From: Methylopumilus sp003533095
GTDB taxonomy: Bacteria; Pseudomonadota; Gammaproteobacteria; Burkholderiales; Methylophilaceae
NCBI GenBank assembly: GCA_963977845.1
Contig: CAXBPZ010000012.1
Location: forward strand, 1 to 27,694
Length of the DNA: 27,694 nt
Direction: 5' to 3'
The notes beneath the pieces were generated by a model that worked only from the letters and a program-made list of their open reading frames with translations, ran no database searches and was not told where the DNA came from. Shown here one piece after another: positions 1 to 7,935 of this stretch; positions within the stretch are counted from its first letter, which is position 1; every line of letters starts with the position of its first letter. The translations under genes were made by a program, and so were the position numbers.

Positions 1-1298
1 GTAATGCTTGGAGTCATGCTTAGACGACTTCCAGAAACTTTTTCATTCGCTGAATATGTATTGTCAAATTTATTATCACGATCAAAATAAACCCACTGAG
101 ATTTGATATCTAACACGTAATTTTCGAATTCTTTTTTGCCAGACAAATCTAGTTGAGGCAATCTTTGATAAGGTGAGTTATCTTTATTTGTAAGTGTTTG
201 ATATTTTTCAGTGAGCGCGCTAAATTTCCATGTATCACCTGAATAGTTAATATTTGCTCGTTGAGGTAAGTTAACTACGCTTGTTACTTGAATCATAGTT
301 GCTAAATCAGAAAAATAGGCATCGTCAGAAACTTTTTGAAATTCATATGAGCCCGACCAGCCATTACCAAAATTGTGTTTATGCTGAAGATTAACAAAGT
401 ATCGATTATCTTGGCCGCTTGATTCGTCATGATTCATAAATTGCACTTGATTTTTGCCCGAGTAATTCTCTTCTAAATAACGAAATTCACCGTCAGCTTG
501 CGGACCTCTTTTACCTAAATATCTTGCGGTTAAGGTGGCATCCATATTTGGCGAAAGGTTAAAATAATAAGGAATTTGAAAATCAAAGCCGCTTTTTGTA
601 GTAGTTCCAAAGGTAGGCGACAAAAACCCTGAATTTCTATTTTGATTAAGAGAGAAATTAATATAAGGTGTATATAAAACCGGAAGCCCTTTAAATTCAA
701 CAACCGTATTAGATGCTTTGACACGATCGGTTTTAGTATTAACCTCCATATTGCCTGATTTTAAGTACCAATCATCTGAGTCGGCTTCACAAGTTGTAAT
801 TTTGCTCCTTTCCAAGCGTTTTTTATCTTCACCTTCAAGGAATATAGTTTTAGCGCTTCCACGGTAGTCATAAGTTCTTTGAGTGATAAGAGAGCCATTT
901 TTAATGGAAGATTTTTCTTGCTTCATGTCAGGTTTAAAATTGAAAGTGGCATCATCTATTTGCCCAGTTCCATCACTTAATTTGTAAATAAGTTTTGAAC
1001 CTGTAAGACGTGTATTTTCTAAATCAATATTTGTATTACCTGTAGTTGTGAGTTTTTCTGAGATTTCATCATACTCAATCACTTCAGCTTTAATTGTTTT
1101 ATTGCCTTTCTTGAGTATTGCGTTGCCTTTAGCTTTCATTTTTCTATCAAGAAGGGTTTCGAGATTGTCACCTTCAATTTCAACTGATTCTTGAGAAATT
1201 TCTGTAGATTGTTTTTCGCTCACCAAATCTGCAGCAGATGAAAGCTGAGGAAGCAGCAAAAGCAATAGCCATAGCGGTGGGATTGTTTTTCTAAACAT
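1..1298 (-). CDS. lptD: LPS-assembly protein LptD, N-terminal part (runs off window)
   Basis: Outer-membrane beta-barrel that, with LptE, inserts lipopolysaccharide into the outer leaflet. The reading frame was followed by hand from the ATG at 1298 to the window edge without a stop, giving about 432 residues of a protein that is usually 750-800 long. A signal peptide is visible (basic start, a leucine run at residues 9-16, cleavage near SSAA at 20-23). An OstA/LptA-like jellyroll follows (about 37-150, starting VEIEGDNLE), then the conserved ITTCEADSDDWYLKS stretch with Cys170, then Tyr/Asn/Gly-rich alternating segments typical of the barrel. Cys170 corresponds to E. coli Cys173; no counterpart of E. 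coli Cys31 is present and there is no other cysteine in this part. The gene is divergent from amgK-murU, an arrangement known in Pseudomonas. No clear Shine-Dalgarno sequence is seen. Confidence 0.93.
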   Translation of the reverse strand, partial: MFRKTIPPLWLLLLLLPQLSSAADLVSEKQSTEISQESVEIEGDNLETLLDRKMKAKGNAILKKGNKTIKAEVIEYDEISEKLTTTGNTNIDLENTRLTGSKLIYKLSDGTGQIDDATFNFKPDMKQEKSSIKNGSLITQRTYDYRGSAKTIFLEGEDKKRLERSKITTCEADSDDWYLKSGNMEVNTKTDRVKASNTVVEFKGLPVLYTPYINFSLNQNRNSGFLSPTFGTTTKSGFDFQIPYYFNLSPNMDATLTARYLGKRGPQADGEFRYLEENYSGKNQVQFMNHDESSGQDNRYFVNLQHKHNFGNGWSGSYEFQKVSDDAYFSDLATMIQVTSVVNLPQRANINYSGDTWKFSALTEKYQTLTNKDNSPYQRLPQLDLSGKKEFENYVLDIKSQWVYFDRDNKFDNTYSANEKVSGSRLSMTPSI

Positions 1299-1419
1299 GG
1301 AATTTTGCTGAGGGAGCAAGTAGGGGTGTTATAGTTTTAATGTTGAAAATTTCATAAACGATAAAATCTCATATTTTAACTATTTTATCAACTTAAATTT
1401 ATTAATAATCAGGTAGTTA

Positions 1420-1425
1420 TATAAT
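1420..1425 (+). promoter_or_regulatory. candidate -10 box upstream of amgK
   Basis: A perfect TATAAT lies 66 bases before the TTG start of amgK inside the 193-base divergent spacer between lptD and amgK. No good -35 box was found 16-18 bases upstream, and the spacer is AT-rich enough to produce such matches by chance. The rest of the spacer shows no RNA gene or ORF. Confidence 0.35.
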
Positions 1426-1491
1426 TTACTTCATTAAGCCTACTGCTTTAAATGTACAATTTTTTTTAAAAATTACTAGATATTTTTTATC

Positions 1492-2472
1492 TTGACTCGC
1501 GAACTTCAAATCACTGAATGGTTAAATAATATACTTAAAAATCAAGAGTATACGATAAAACCTGCTTCATCAGACGCTAGTTTTCGGCGCTATTTTCGTA
1601 TTGTATCGAACAATAAGTCTTATATTTTAATGGACGCTCCTCCTGAAAAAGAAAATTCAAAAACCTTTGTTGACATAGCAAATGTTCTTTTTAAAGCAGG
1701 ATTAAATGTCCCTAAAATTTATGAGTCGGATCTTAAAGAAGGATTTTTATTGTTATCGGATTTAGGCTGTAAAACTTATCTTGATGAGCTTAATCATCAA
1801 AATGCTGCATTGCTTTATAAGGATGCTTATTTGGCACTTATTAAAATCCAAAAAAATGCTGATACTCAGTCGCTTAGGCTTTATGACGATTCATTATTAA
1901 TGCAAGAGCTTGGATTATTTCCTGATTGGTATCTGAAATTCCATAAATCCTATGAAATGAATAATTCGGAAAAAAATGTACTTGGCTCAATTTTTGATTT
2001 ACTGATTAAAAATATTAAATCCCATGCTCAAGTTTTTGTGCACAGAGATTTTCATTCTAGAAATTTAATGGTTTGCAATGGTGACCTAGGTGAAAATCCT
2101 GGTATTTTAGATTTTCAAGATGCAGTCAAGGGATCTATTGTTTACGACCTTGTGTCTTTATTCAAAGATGCTTACATTGTTTGGAATGAAGAAGAAATTA
2201 TGGACTGGCTTATCCGATATTGGGAGCAAGCCAAACAGAATAAACTAAATGTTCAAGATGATTTCGCCGAGTTTTATAGAGATTTTGAATGGATGGGGGT
2301 TCAAAGACATTTGAAAGTTTTAGGTATTTTTGCTCGGCTGAATTATAGAGATCACAAAGCAAATTATTTGAATAACTTGCCAGCGGTTGAAAATTACTTG
2401 AGAAGAGCTTGCGAACGCTATAAAGATTTACATCCCTTATTAAAATTGATAAATAAGTTAGGTTCGACATAA
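1492..2472 (+). CDS. amgK: anomeric sugar kinase AmgK (MurNAc/GlcNAc 1-kinase)
   Basis: Cytoplasmic kinase of the aminoglycoside phosphotransferase (APH/choline kinase) fold. In the Pseudomonas-type recycling route it phosphorylates MurNAc (and GlcNAc) at C1, feeding MurU. The catalytic loop VHRDFHSRN has His184-Arg185-Asp186 and Asn191, and the metal-binding ILDFQDA has Asp207; the N-terminal lobe includes the SFRRYFR stretch. The length of 326 fits the family. The start is a TTG without an obvious Shine-Dalgarno sequence; it was kept because the N-terminal residues (ELQITEWLNN) look like family sequence and the next in-frame ATG would cut into the N-terminal lobe. murU follows after 4 bases, and this pairing strongly supports the assignment over a generic phosphotransferase. 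Confidence 0.9.
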   Translation: MTRELQITEWLNNILKNQEYTIKPASSDASFRRYFRIVSNNKSYILMDAPPEKENSKTFVDIANVLFKAGLNVPKIYESDLKEGFLLLSDLGCKTYLDELNHQNAALLYKDAYLALIKIQKNADTQSLRLYDDSLLMQELGLFPDWYLKFHKSYEMNNSEKNVLGSIFDLLIKNIKSHAQVFVHRDFHSRNLMVCNGDLGENPGILDFQDAVKGSIVYDLVSLFKDAYIVWNEEEIMDWLIRYWEQAKQNKLNVQDDFAEFYRDFEWMGVQRHLKVLGIFARLNYRDHKANYLNNLPAVENYLRRACERYKDLHPLLKLINKLGST

Positions 2473-2476
2473 ACCT

Positions 2477-3157
2477 ATGAAAGCTATGATTCTTGCGGCT
2501 GGCAAGGGGGAAAGGATGCGTCCCCTTACAAATCAAATACCAAAACCGCTTCTAGATGTTGCAGGAAAGCCTTTGATTGTTTGGCATTTGGAAAAATTAG
2601 CTCAAGCAAATTTTAAGGAAGTGATTATTAATCACGCACATTTAGGCGAGATGATTGAGGCTTTTATTGGAGATGGTTCAAAATGGAATCTCAAAATTAC
2701 TTATTCCAGAGAAGGATCACCATTAGAAACAGCAGGGGGCATAAAAAAAGCCCTTCCTCTTATTGGAGACCAGCCATTTTTGGTAGTTAATGCAGATATA
2801 TATACTGATTTTGACTATGCCAGTCTAAAAAATAGGAACTTAAATGACTATAAAGGTCATTTAGTAATGGTTAAAAATCCAAAGCATCATCCTGATGGCG
2901 ATTTTGTTTTAAAGAATAATCAAATTGAGCTTGAGGGGCAAGAAAGGCTCACATTTTCAGGGATTGCTATTTATCAGCCGGAAATTTTTGAAGATATCAA
3001 TATAGAGCTCGTAGCAAAATTAGCACCAATTCTTAAAAAACTAATTGAAGCGAAATGTATTAGCGGGGAAATATATGAAGGGCTTTGGTTTGATATAGGA
3101 ACGCCAGAGAGATTAAATGAAATTAATCTTTTTTTAGAAGAAAAATTTAAAAGTTAA
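2477..3157 (+). CDS. murU: N-acetylmuramate alpha-1-phosphate uridylyltransferase MurU
   Basis: Sugar-1-phosphate nucleotidyltransferase. It converts MurNAc-1-phosphate to UDP-MurNAc, so recovered wall sugar re-enters peptidoglycan synthesis while bypassing the early de novo steps that fosfomycin blocks. The Rossmann-like nucleotidyltransferase fold starts with LAAGKGERMRPLT (residues 6-18) and PKPLL with Lys23, followed by ETAGGI (84-89) and the metal-binding Asp107 in VVNADIYTDF. At 226 residues it is a short catalytic domain without the left-handed helix seen in GlmU, as expected for MurU. Its position directly after amgK decides between MurU and other short nucleotidyltransferases such as glucose-1-phosphate thymidylyltransferase-like proteins. 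Confidence 0.92.
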   Translation: MKAMILAAGKGERMRPLTNQIPKPLLDVAGKPLIVWHLEKLAQANFKEVIINHAHLGEMIEAFIGDGSKWNLKITYSREGSPLETAGGIKKALPLIGDQPFLVVNADIYTDFDYASLKNRNLNDYKGHLVMVKNPKHHPDGDFVLKNNQIELEGQERLTFSGIAIYQPEIFEDINIELVAKLAPILKKLIEAKCISGEIYEGLWFDIGTPERLNEINLFLEEKFKS

Positions 3158-3163
3158 TTAAAA

Positions 3164-4474
3164 ATGAACCATAAAAACTATCAAGAATTTAAAAAAAGAA
3201 GGGCCGCGTTAATAGAAAAAATTGGCGATGGTGTAGCAATTATTTTTAATGCTCACGAAGTAATTAGAAATCGAGATAGCCACTACCCATATCGTTCAGA
3301 TAGTTATTTTCACTATTTTTCAGGGTTCACTGAGCCTCATTCAGTCATGTTTATCTTAGGCGGAAAGTCTCCAAAAACAATACTCTTTTGTCGTAATAAA
3401 AATTTAGAAATGGAGATATGGAATGGATTTATATATGGGCCCAAGGAAGCAAAAGAAGTTTTCTTATTTGACGAGGCACACGATATAAATTTATTGGATG
3501 AGATTGCTTTGAAAGAAATTTCAGGACACGAGAAAATATATTACCGAATAGGGCAAGATGCACTTAATGATCAAAAAATTAATGATTGGATTAAAGCATT
3601 AAGAGAGATGGCTAGATCTGGAGTTCAAGCTCCCCAGGTGGTAGAAGATATTAGCCGTATAGCTGATGAAATGAGACTTGTAAAAAGTGATTTTGAAATT
3701 GACATAATGAAGCAGTCAGCAAAAATTGCAACTCGTGCTCATAATCGTGCCATGAAATTTGTAAGACCTCAGATATATGAATATGAACTTGAAGCGGAAA
3801 TTTTGCATGAATTTATGAGTCATGGAATTCGTGCACCAGCTTATCAATCTATTGTTGCCTCTGGGAAAAACGCATGCACATTACATTACATTAATAATAA
3901 TTCTAAAATTCAAGATGGTGATTTAATTCTTATAGACGCTGGATGTGAATTAGATGGCTATGCATCTGATATATCAAGAACATTTCCTGCAAATGGTAAA
4001 TTTTCAAAAATACAAAAAGACTTTTACCAGTTGGTATTAGAAGCTCAGAGTGCAGCACTAAGTAAAGTCTCATCTAATCATTATTGGAATGAGCCACATG
4101 AAGCTGCATTATCAGTTTTGATTGATGGATTCAAAGACTTTGGTTTGTGTCATGGAAGCCATCAGGAAATTTATGATACGGGTGCTTACAAAGAATTTTA
4201 TATGCATAGAACTGGGCATTGGTTGGGCCTTGATGTTCATGATGCGGGGGATTATAAAACGATCACGAAAGAATGGAAGCAATTACAACCAGGTATGACA
4301 TTAACGGTGGAGCCGGGATGCTACATTAGACCATCTGCGAATATCCCAAAGGAATTCTGGAATATTGGAATAAGAATCGAAGATGATGTATTAGTTACTC
4401 ATAATGGACATGAAGTGCTTACCAAAGACAGCCCGAAAACTATAGAGTCTATTGAAGCTCTGATGGCGAAATGA
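3164..4474 (+). CDS. pepP: Xaa-Pro aminopeptidase PepP (aminopeptidase P)
   Basis: Cytoplasmic dinuclear-metal peptidase that releases the N-terminal residue from peptides with proline in position two. The creatinase-like N-terminal domain covers about 1-170 and the pita-bread catalytic domain about 175-436. The five expected metal ligands are present: Asp258 (DAGCELDG), Asp269 (SDISRTFP), His352 (GHWLGLDVHD), Glu383 (TVEPG) and Glu406 (GIRIEDD), almost at E. coli PepP numbering. The length of 436 is normal. It starts 6 bases after murU, and its stop overlaps the ubiH start as ATGA. In many proteobacteria pepP directly precedes ubiH, so the context agrees. Confidence 0.96.
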   Translation: MNHKNYQEFKKRRAALIEKIGDGVAIIFNAHEVIRNRDSHYPYRSDSYFHYFSGFTEPHSVMFILGGKSPKTILFCRNKNLEMEIWNGFIYGPKEAKEVFLFDEAHDINLLDEIALKEISGHEKIYYRIGQDALNDQKINDWIKALREMARSGVQAPQVVEDISRIADEMRLVKSDFEIDIMKQSAKIATRAHNRAMKFVRPQIYEYELEAEILHEFMSHGIRAPAYQSIVASGKNACTLHYINNNSKIQDGDLILIDAGCELDGYASDISRTFPANGKFSKIQKDFYQLVLEAQSAALSKVSSNHYWNEPHEAALSVLIDGFKDFGLCHGSHQEIYDTGAYKEFYMHRTGHWLGLDVHDAGDYKTITKEWKQLQPGMTLTVEPGCYIRPSANIPKEFWNIGIRIEDDVLVTHNGHEVLTKDSPKTIESIEALMAK

Positions 4475-5631
4475 AAAATTTAGAGTATGTCATTGTAGGT
4501 GCTGGTCCAGTTGGACTAGTTTTTTCACTTTTGCTCGCAAAGCAAAATCAACATTCTCATCTTTTGGAATCAAGAAGAAAAAATGATTCACATTCGGATA
4601 AGCGTGCCTTAGCTCTTTCTTATGGTACAAAACTTATTCTTGAAAATCTTGGTATTTGGGAATCTTTAAAAAATAAAGTTAGTGAAATAAAAGATATTCA
4701 TACAAGTCAAAAAAATAGCTTCGGACGTACTTTATTATCGGCTAGTCAATATAATTTACCTGCCTTAGGTTATGTTGTCTCTTATGGTGATTTATCCAAG
4801 GCTCTCGAAGAAGCAGTTAATCAATCTTCGAATATAAAAATTACTTACGAATTCGAAGTTTCGGCTATTAAAAATGAAAAAGATAGACCTACTTTGTACG
4901 GAGGTAATGAAGATTTTTCTATTAAAACACCACTTTTAGTGCTGGCTGATGGTGGAAAAAATAGTACAGAGTTAATCAAAGGTCTTAAGAAAAAAGAAAC
5001 CAGTTACAACCATACAGCGCTTGTAACTAAAGTCACTCCTGAAATTCCTCCAAATAAAATTGCATATGAAAGATTTACCTCCATGGGACCTATTGCACTT
5101 TTACCTAATGGACTCAAAGAATTTTCTCTGGTTTGGACTGGTAAAGATGAAGATATTCAAGAGCTAGCCAAAAAATCGAAAAAGTTATTTTTAGAAAAAT
5201 TACATGAGCATTTTGGAGACAGGGTCGGAAAGTTTCTTGATTCTGATAACTTTATTACATTTCCTCTCAAAAAAATTATCCTTGAAGATTTTCCAAAATC
5301 AGGCGTGGTTGTAATTGGAAATTCTGCACAAACTATGCATCCAGTGGCAGGACAGGGCTTTAATACTGGAATTAGAGATGCTTATGAATTATCAAAATTA
5401 ATAAATGAATCCGAGCCTTCTCAGGTAGGGTCTGAATGCTTCATTAGTCAATATTATGCTTTAAGAAAATTAGAAACAAAAAAGACGTTGTTTTTCACAG
5501 ATTCTTTAGTGAATATTTTTTCGAATGATTTAATTGGTCTTTCTCTAACAAGAGGGATTAGCTTATCTGTTTTAGATAACTTAAAGCCTATTAAAAATTT
5601 TTTAGTTAACAAAATGAGTTTCGGTAAATGA
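4471..5631 (+). CDS. ubiH: UbiH-type FAD-dependent ubiquinone hydroxylase
   Basis: Flavoprotein monooxygenase of the UbiH/COQ6 family, acting on a polyprenylated phenol intermediate of ubiquinone synthesis at the inner membrane. The FAD dinucleotide fold has Gly10-x-Gly12-x-x-Gly15 (VGAGPVG), and the second FAD motif is GNSAQTMHPVAGQGFN at 283-298. E. coli UbiH carries GNAAQTLHP at the same place instead of the usual GDAAH, so the Asp-to-Asn change supports UbiH rather than degeneration. Length 386. It overlaps both pepP and the next hydroxylase gene by 4 bases (ATGA), indicating tight translational coupling. Confidence 0.88.
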   Translation: MKNLEYVIVGAGPVGLVFSLLLAKQNQHSHLLESRRKNDSHSDKRALALSYGTKLILENLGIWESLKNKVSEIKDIHTSQKNSFGRTLLSASQYNLPALGYVVSYGDLSKALEEAVNQSSNIKITYEFEVSAIKNEKDRPTLYGGNEDFSIKTPLLVLADGGKNSTELIKGLKKKETSYNHTALVTKVTPEIPPNKIAYERFTSMGPIALLPNGLKEFSLVWTGKDEDIQELAKKSKKLFLEKLHEHFGDRVGKFLDSDNFITFPLKKIILEDFPKSGVVVIGNSAQTMHPVAGQGFNTGIRDAYELSKLINESEPSQVGSECFISQYYALRKLETKKTLFFTDSLVNIFSNDLIGLSLTRGISLSVLDNLKPIKNFLVNKMSFGK

Positions 5632-6794
5632 ATCAAAAATCAAGCGATGTATTGATTGTGGGCTCAGGCATCGTTGGCATGGCGACATTAATCACTCTTA
5701 CAAAATATGCTATCAAAACGAGCTTACTATGCTACTCAAAAAATATTAAAAAAAATTCACGTGATCCAAGATTTTATGCCATCACACCAGGTGTAAAAAA
5801 GTGGCTAGAAGAAAATGGCATTTGTAATTTCTTGTCACAAGATTTTATCTCACCTGTAAAAAAAATTTTGGTTCATTCATACAAAGAAAATACATCATTA
5901 AGTTTTAATGCATATGATGCAGGAATGAGTGAACTTGCTTTTATTATTAATCATGATGATCTTGAAAAAGCCTTTATAAATCGAATAAGCAAAATTAGCT
6001 ATGATGAAATTAAAACAGACGGCAGTGAATCATTAAATATTGATATGGATCATATCGATCTTGTGAATGAAAAGGGTCAAAAAAATCAATTTAAATTGGT
6101 CATCGGAGCTGATGGGTCTGATTCTTGGGTTAGACGTCAATCAGGTATTGATGTTAAAAGCAAAATATTTAATCAAACTGCTATAGTCTTAAATATTATA
6201 AGCGCAGAACCTCATCAAGGATGCGCATATCAAAAATTCATGCAAGATGGTATTTTGGCTCTTTTACCCATTCAAACACATGAATATTCTGTTGTTTTTT
6301 CTTTAAATGATAATATTTTAGATGAATATAAAAAATTAGATGATGCAGCATTTCTGATGAGATTAAAAAAAGACTTAGGTGAAATGTTTGGGGACATTGA
6401 TCTTTTGTCTAAGCGACAATATTTTCCTTTGAGTATGAAAATTAATGAAACATTAATTTCAGAACGAGTTATTTTAATAGGAGATGCCGCACATCAAGTT
6501 CACCCTCTCGCAGGCCAAGGCTTAAATTTAGGCCTAAGAGATGTGATAGAGTTTGACGCTTTGTTAAGCTCGCATCAAAAATATCATCATGATCTTGGTT
6601 TAAAGCAATTTCTTAAAAAATATAATCGAAACAGGAAGACCGATATATTATCTTTAAGTTATTTAACGAATCAGTTGAGTCACATTTTTTCTTCTCAAAA
6701 CCCTATTATTAATTTTGTAATTAATCTTGGACTTAACAAAATAAATCAAAACCATTTAATTAAAAGAATTCTTATAGAGAAAGCAGCTCAATAA
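5628..6794 (+). CDS. second UbiH/UbiF/VisC-family ubiquinone hydroxylase
   Basis: A second FAD-dependent aromatic hydroxylase of the same superfamily as its upstream neighbour, though clearly divergent from it. FAD motif: Gly12-x-Gly14-x-x-Gly17 (VGSGIVG). Substrate and loop region: DPRFYAI. Second FAD motif: GDAAHQVHPLAGQGLNLG starting at Gly285, with the canonical GDAAH. At 388 residues it is complete. Ubiquinone synthesis needs hydroxylation at C1, C5 and C6, and proteobacteria cover these with different sets of UbiF, UbiH, UbiI, UbiL and UbiM. Which ring position this enzyme uses cannot be read from the sequence, so no symbol is given. dsbC starts directly after its stop codon. Confidence 0.85.
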   Translation: MNQKSSDVLIVGSGIVGMATLITLTKYAIKTSLLCYSKNIKKNSRDPRFYAITPGVKKWLEENGICNFLSQDFISPVKKILVHSYKENTSLSFNAYDAGMSELAFIINHDDLEKAFINRISKISYDEIKTDGSESLNIDMDHIDLVNEKGQKNQFKLVIGADGSDSWVRRQSGIDVKSKIFNQTAIVLNIISAEPHQGCAYQKFMQDGILALLPIQTHEYSVVFSLNDNILDEYKKLDDAAFLMRLKKDLGEMFGDIDLLSKRQYFPLSMKINETLISERVILIGDAAHQVHPLAGQGLNLGLRDVIEFDALLSSHQKYHHDLGLKQFLKKYNRNRKTDILSLSYLTNQLSHIFSSQNPIINFVINLGLNKINQNHLIKRILIEKAAQ

Positions 6795-7514
6795 ATGACG
6801 ACTTTAAAAAGAATTGCCTTAATCTTTTTATTTTATCCTTCATTTTTTTTACTAGCTGATGAAGCTAGTTTAAAAAAAATGATTGAAGCCTCATATCCCA
6901 AATATAAAGTAGAAAGTATTAAAAAAACTTCTTACAGTGGGCTCTATGAAGTTTTTATGGGTGGCCAAATTATTTATACAGATGAGAAATTTTCTTTTTT
7001 GATTGCAGAGGGCCATATCGTAGACCCTAAAACAAAAAAAGATTTAACTGGTGAGCGGCTTGAAGACCTTACTAAAGTTGATTTTTCATCCCTGCCCCTT
7101 AATTCGGCTATTAAAACAGTTAAAGGTGATGGTTCGAGAAAGTTAGTTGTTTTTGCAGATGTGGATTGCCCTTTTTGTAAACGCCTTGAGCAAAATGAAT
7201 TTATACATCTAAATAATGTGACAATTTATACATTTTTATTTCCTATCGAAAAACTTCATCCAGACGCAAGAAATAAATCACAGTTAATTTGGTGTGCTAA
7301 GGATCGTTCAAAAGCATGGGCAGATTGGTCTCTTAACGACATTCTCCCTTCTGGGAAGGTTGCATGTGAGCCACCTACAGATCAAATATTAGAATTAGGA
7401 TCAAAATTAGGCATTACATCGACGCCTACCTTGATTTTTTCAGATGGCAAGCGAATGTTAGGTGCTCAACCTTATAAAGAAATAGAAAAAGCCCTTAATA
7501 ACAGTAAGACTTAA
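6795..7514 (+). CDS. dsbC: periplasmic thiol:disulfide interchange protein DsbC
   Basis: Disulfide isomerase: it repairs wrongly paired disulfides in the periplasm and is kept reduced by DsbD. A signal peptide is visible at about 1-21 (KRIALIFLFYPSFFLLADE). A dimerisation domain occupies roughly 22-95, followed by a thioredoxin fold with active site Cys125-Pro-Phe-Cys128 (DVDCPFCKRLE) and cis-proline Pro211 in TSTPTLIF. Length 239, usual for DsbC. The ATG follows the preceding stop codon with no spacer, so it is probably co-transcribed with the ubi genes. The active site is CPFC rather than the CGYC of E. coli. DsbC is known in E. coli to help LptD mature, and lptD lies at the start of this window. 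Confidence 0.93.
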   Translation: MTTLKRIALIFLFYPSFFLLADEASLKKMIEASYPKYKVESIKKTSYSGLYEVFMGGQIIYTDEKFSFLIAEGHIVDPKTKKDLTGERLEDLTKVDFSSLPLNSAIKTVKGDGSRKLVVFADVDCPFCKRLEQNEFIHLNNVTIYTFLFPIEKLHPDARNKSQLIWCAKDRSKAWADWSLNDILPSGKVACEPPTDQILELGSKLGITSTPTLIFSDGKRMLGAQPYKEIEKALNNSKT

Positions 7515-7537
7515 GCCTTTCTAAAGTAACAAATATC

Positions 7538-7566
7538 TTGACATTTAGGACTAAACCACGTAAAAA
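7538..7566 (+). promoter_or_regulatory. candidate sigma-70 promoter of the cold-shock gene
   Basis: A perfect -35 hexamer TTGACA (7538-7543) is followed after exactly 17 bases by TAAAAA (7561-7566), which matches four of six -10 positions. Transcription would start near 7573 and leave a leader of roughly 115 bases before the cold-shock gene, in keeping with the long leaders of cspA-family mRNAs. Confidence 0.55.
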
Positions 7567-7598
7567 AGCTCCCAGGTGTTTGGTTTCGAGTTTTTTTT
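7562..7598 (+). terminator. possible terminator of the pepP-ubi-dsbC run
   Basis: AAAAAAGCTC (7562-7571) can pair with GAGTTTTTTT (7588-7597), with one G-U pair, and a T run continues to 7598. The loop (7572-7587) has a further short CCA/TGG pairing. It lies 48 bases after the dsbC stop. The stem is mostly A-U and therefore weak, and its left arm overlaps the candidate cspA -10 box, so both readings may not be active on the same transcript. Confidence 0.35.
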
Positions 7599-7688
7599 AG
7601 CTAGCTTTAATTTATATTTAAGTAGTGCTTTAGTTCTTGATTCAAACTTTTGGGGGGCCTCCCTTGTTTAAAGTTAAGGATTTATGAA
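7573..7688 (+). promoter_or_regulatory. 5' leader of the cold-shock mRNA
   Basis: About 115 bases with no supported ORF, inferred from the promoter upstream. It holds a T run (7591-7598), AGCTAGCT (7599-7606), an unusual GGGGGGCCTCCC block (7652-7663) and the Shine-Dalgarno AAGGA (7676-7680), 8 bases before the ATG. CCTT at 7662-7665 can pair with AAGG of the ribosome site across a short loop. Long structured leaders control translation of cspA in E. coli; whether this one does is inference. Confidence 0.4.
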
Positions 7689-7892
7689 ATGGCAACAGGT
7701 ACAGTTAAGTGGTTTAATGATTCAAAAGGTTTTGGTTTTATTACTCCTGATGATGGCGGTGACGATTTATTTGCTCACTTCTCAGCAATCGTAGATACAG
7801 GATATAAAAGTCTTAAAGAAGGTCAAAGAGTAACTTTTGACGTTACAGACGGACCAAAAGGCAAGCAAGCTTCAAATATAAATAAAGCCTAG
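7689..7892 (+). CDS. CspA-family cold-shock protein
   Basis: Single cold-shock domain (OB fold) of 67 residues that binds single-stranded RNA or DNA and melts mRNA structure. It begins MATGTVKWFND and carries RNP1 KGFGFI and RNP2 DLFAHFSAI, as in CspA. The ATG at 7689 was chosen over an upstream in-frame ATG at 7650 because it gives the canonical N-terminus and has AAGGA 8 bases before it; the extra 13 residues (GGLPCLKLRIYE) are leader read-through. It is monocistronic: its own promoter candidate lies upstream and a strong terminator 18 bases after its stop. Which CspA paralogue it is cannot be told. Confidence 0.95.
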   Translation: MATGTVKWFNDSKGFGFITPDDGGDDLFAHFSAIVDTGYKSLKEGQRVTFDVTDGPKGKQASNINKA

Positions 7893-7910
7893 TTTTAAAT
7901 TAAATAATTA

Positions 7911-7935
7911 AGCCCGCATAAGCGGGCTTTTTTTT
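7911..7935 (+). terminator. intrinsic terminator after the cold-shock gene
   Basis: A perfect GC-rich stem AGCCCGC (7911-7917) / GCGGGCT (7922-7928) with the loop ATAA is followed by a run of eight T (7928-7935). It ends cold-shock transcription. The T run overlaps the stop codon of the convergent icd gene, and the hairpin could also slow transcription arriving from that side, though with a poor T tract. Confidence 0.92.

Noticed and set aside
530..724. 64-codon minus-strand ORF
   Set aside because: It is in a different frame from the lptD reading frame, which was followed without stops through the whole interval.
2210..2536. 108-codon minus-strand ORF across the amgK/murU junction
   Set aside because: It lies opposite two clearly recognisable genes, has no family-like sequence and breaks no gap; a reverse-strand shadow.
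5317..5340. GNSAQ in place of GDAAH in UbiH read as a damaged FAD site
   Set aside because: E. coli UbiH itself has GNAAQ at this point, so it is a family feature.
7650..7688. Upstream in-frame ATG extending the cold-shock protein by 13 residues
   Set aside because: The canonical CspA start is at 7689 with AAGGA at proper distance; the extension does not resemble the family and lies in the leader.
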